A DNA stretch of 6,564 bases from Candidatus Collierbacteria bacterium GW2011_GWB1_44_6 (GTDB taxonomy: Bacteria > Patescibacteriota > Microgenomatia > UBA1400 > MFAQ01): positions 1 through 6,564 of the forward strand of contig LCJG01000033.1 in NCBI GenBank assembly GCA_000998025.1. Reading direction: 5' to 3'. The notes beneath the pieces are model-generated. The model saw only the letters and a program-made list of their open reading frames with translations, ran no database searches and was not told where the DNA came from. Of the stretch, positions 6,111 to 6,564 are shown piece by piece (position 1 is the stretch's first letter; each line of letters opens with the position of its first letter). The position numbers and the translations under genes were made by a program.

Positions 6111-6564
6111 TTAGGGGGATGTAATGATGGTGCCGGAAGTAGGTTGTCCGAGGATGGCGCGCTTTAGCTCGCCCTTACGATGACCACTAATAATGAGCGT
6201 CTGGATACCTCTTCTAGCTAAAGCAATACTCTCCGTGACTTTGTGAATCATGCCGCCTGTAACGTCGGTGTGTCCGGAGCCGGTGATGAATTTTTTCAAT
6301 TTGCTAAAAGAACTGGGAGTGATAGTGGGTAGAGTTTTCTTTTGGTCGTCGTAAACTCCGTCTGTGTCGCCGCAAAAAATCAAATTTATTTTTGAGTATT
6401 TATTGGATAATTTTTGGGAGAGTAGGGTGATGGTTTTTTCGGCGGAGTAGATGCAAAAACCTTGCTTGTGGTCGAAGATAATGTCGCCGTAGAGAACAGG
6501 TAAAAAGCCAAGATCTAAGGCGTGAACCAGGGGAGCAACTTCAGCCGTTTTTGTTTTTTGGCCG
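6111..6564 (-). CDS. ipk: Probable isopentenyl phosphate kinase, amino acid kinase family (5' end missing)
   Basis: The frame is open from the right edge to TAA at 6113-6111: about 150 C-terminal residues, with the N-terminus outside the window. In order it shows LVHALDLGFLPVLYGD, then the SAEKTITLLSQKL segment, CGDTDGVYDD (near 6348-6374), TDVTGGMIHKV (near 6237-6269) and a final GTIITSP. The PVLYGD, DGVYD, DVTGGM-x-x-K and C-terminal GT-x-I elements are the pattern of isopentenyl phosphate kinase, which phosphorylates isopentenyl phosphate to isopentenyl diphosphate in the alternative (archaeal-type) mevalonate route. Glutamate 5-kinase, carbamate kinase and UMP kinase share the fold, but DVTGGM favours this assignment. 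The decisive active-site histidine lies in the missing N-terminal part. A start at 6383 (TTG) would cut through the fold and is not the true start. It converges on the exporter operon, so it is not part of it. Confidence 0.75.
   Translation of the reverse strand, partial: GQKTKTAEVAPLVHALDLGFLPVLYGDIIFDHKQGFCIYSAEKTITLLSQKLSNKYSKINLIFCGDTDGVYDDQKKTLPTITPSSFSKLKKFITGSGHTDVTGGMIHKVTESIALARRGIQTLIISGHRKGELKRAILGQPTSGTIITSP

Noticed and set aside
1..6564. CRISPR array, tRNA, rRNA or insertion sequence
   Set aside because: I saw no regularly spaced direct repeats, tRNA cloverleaf pattern, rRNA-like stretch or transposase frame.

Overview
The window most resembles a chromosome fragment from a Patescibacteria (CPR) bacterium, possibly a Microgenomates-type lineage. 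This rests on gene content and on recognising sequence style, not on a marker gene. Three things point that way: a very large GT-C-like membrane protein with an aromatic GWLHYDWGYRGSGFLWHG-type block, a probable isopentenyl phosphate kinase in a bacterial-looking context, and few Shine-Dalgarno sites. All genes read with the standard code, and no in-frame TGA needs recoding. The DNA is moderately AT-rich, and the + strand has more G than C throughout, whichever strand is coding.

Layout. From 3224 leftwards to the window edge runs one uninterrupted minus-strand reading frame of at least 1074 codons. It has no stop in the window, so the C-terminus is missing. It encodes a polytopic membrane protein (roughly residues 1-453) followed by a very large extracytoplasmic part. 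Short overlapping ORFs across 556-2722 are other-frame by-products of this gene. About 190 bp of divergent intergenic DNA (3225-3409) holds promoter-like -10 elements, a start-codon hairpin and a possible 26-codon peptide. Positions 3410-5973 are a tight plus-strand operon of three genes: two ABC-2 permeases of the PF06182 (DUF990, COG4587/COG3694) type and their COG4586-type ATPase. Together they make one complete heteromeric ABC-2 exporter. A 137-bp convergent gap (5974-6110) carries a palindromic dispersed-repeat unit. From 6111 to the right edge lies the 3' part of a minus-strand amino-acid-kinase-fold gene, most likely isopentenyl phosphate kinase, with its N-terminus outside the window.

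How they may work together. The exporter and the large envelope protein are divergently transcribed and both belong to the cell surface, so a shared role in moving or modifying an envelope component is possible but unproven. The kinase is convergent and need not be related; it points to an isoprenoid route through isopentenyl phosphate.

I found no clear sign of a wholly new multi-gene system. The most notable signals are a palindromic repeat read in frame inside the large membrane protein, the -10 boxes placed exactly for leaderless starts at 3283 and 3410, and an inverted repeat that would bury the start codon at 3224.
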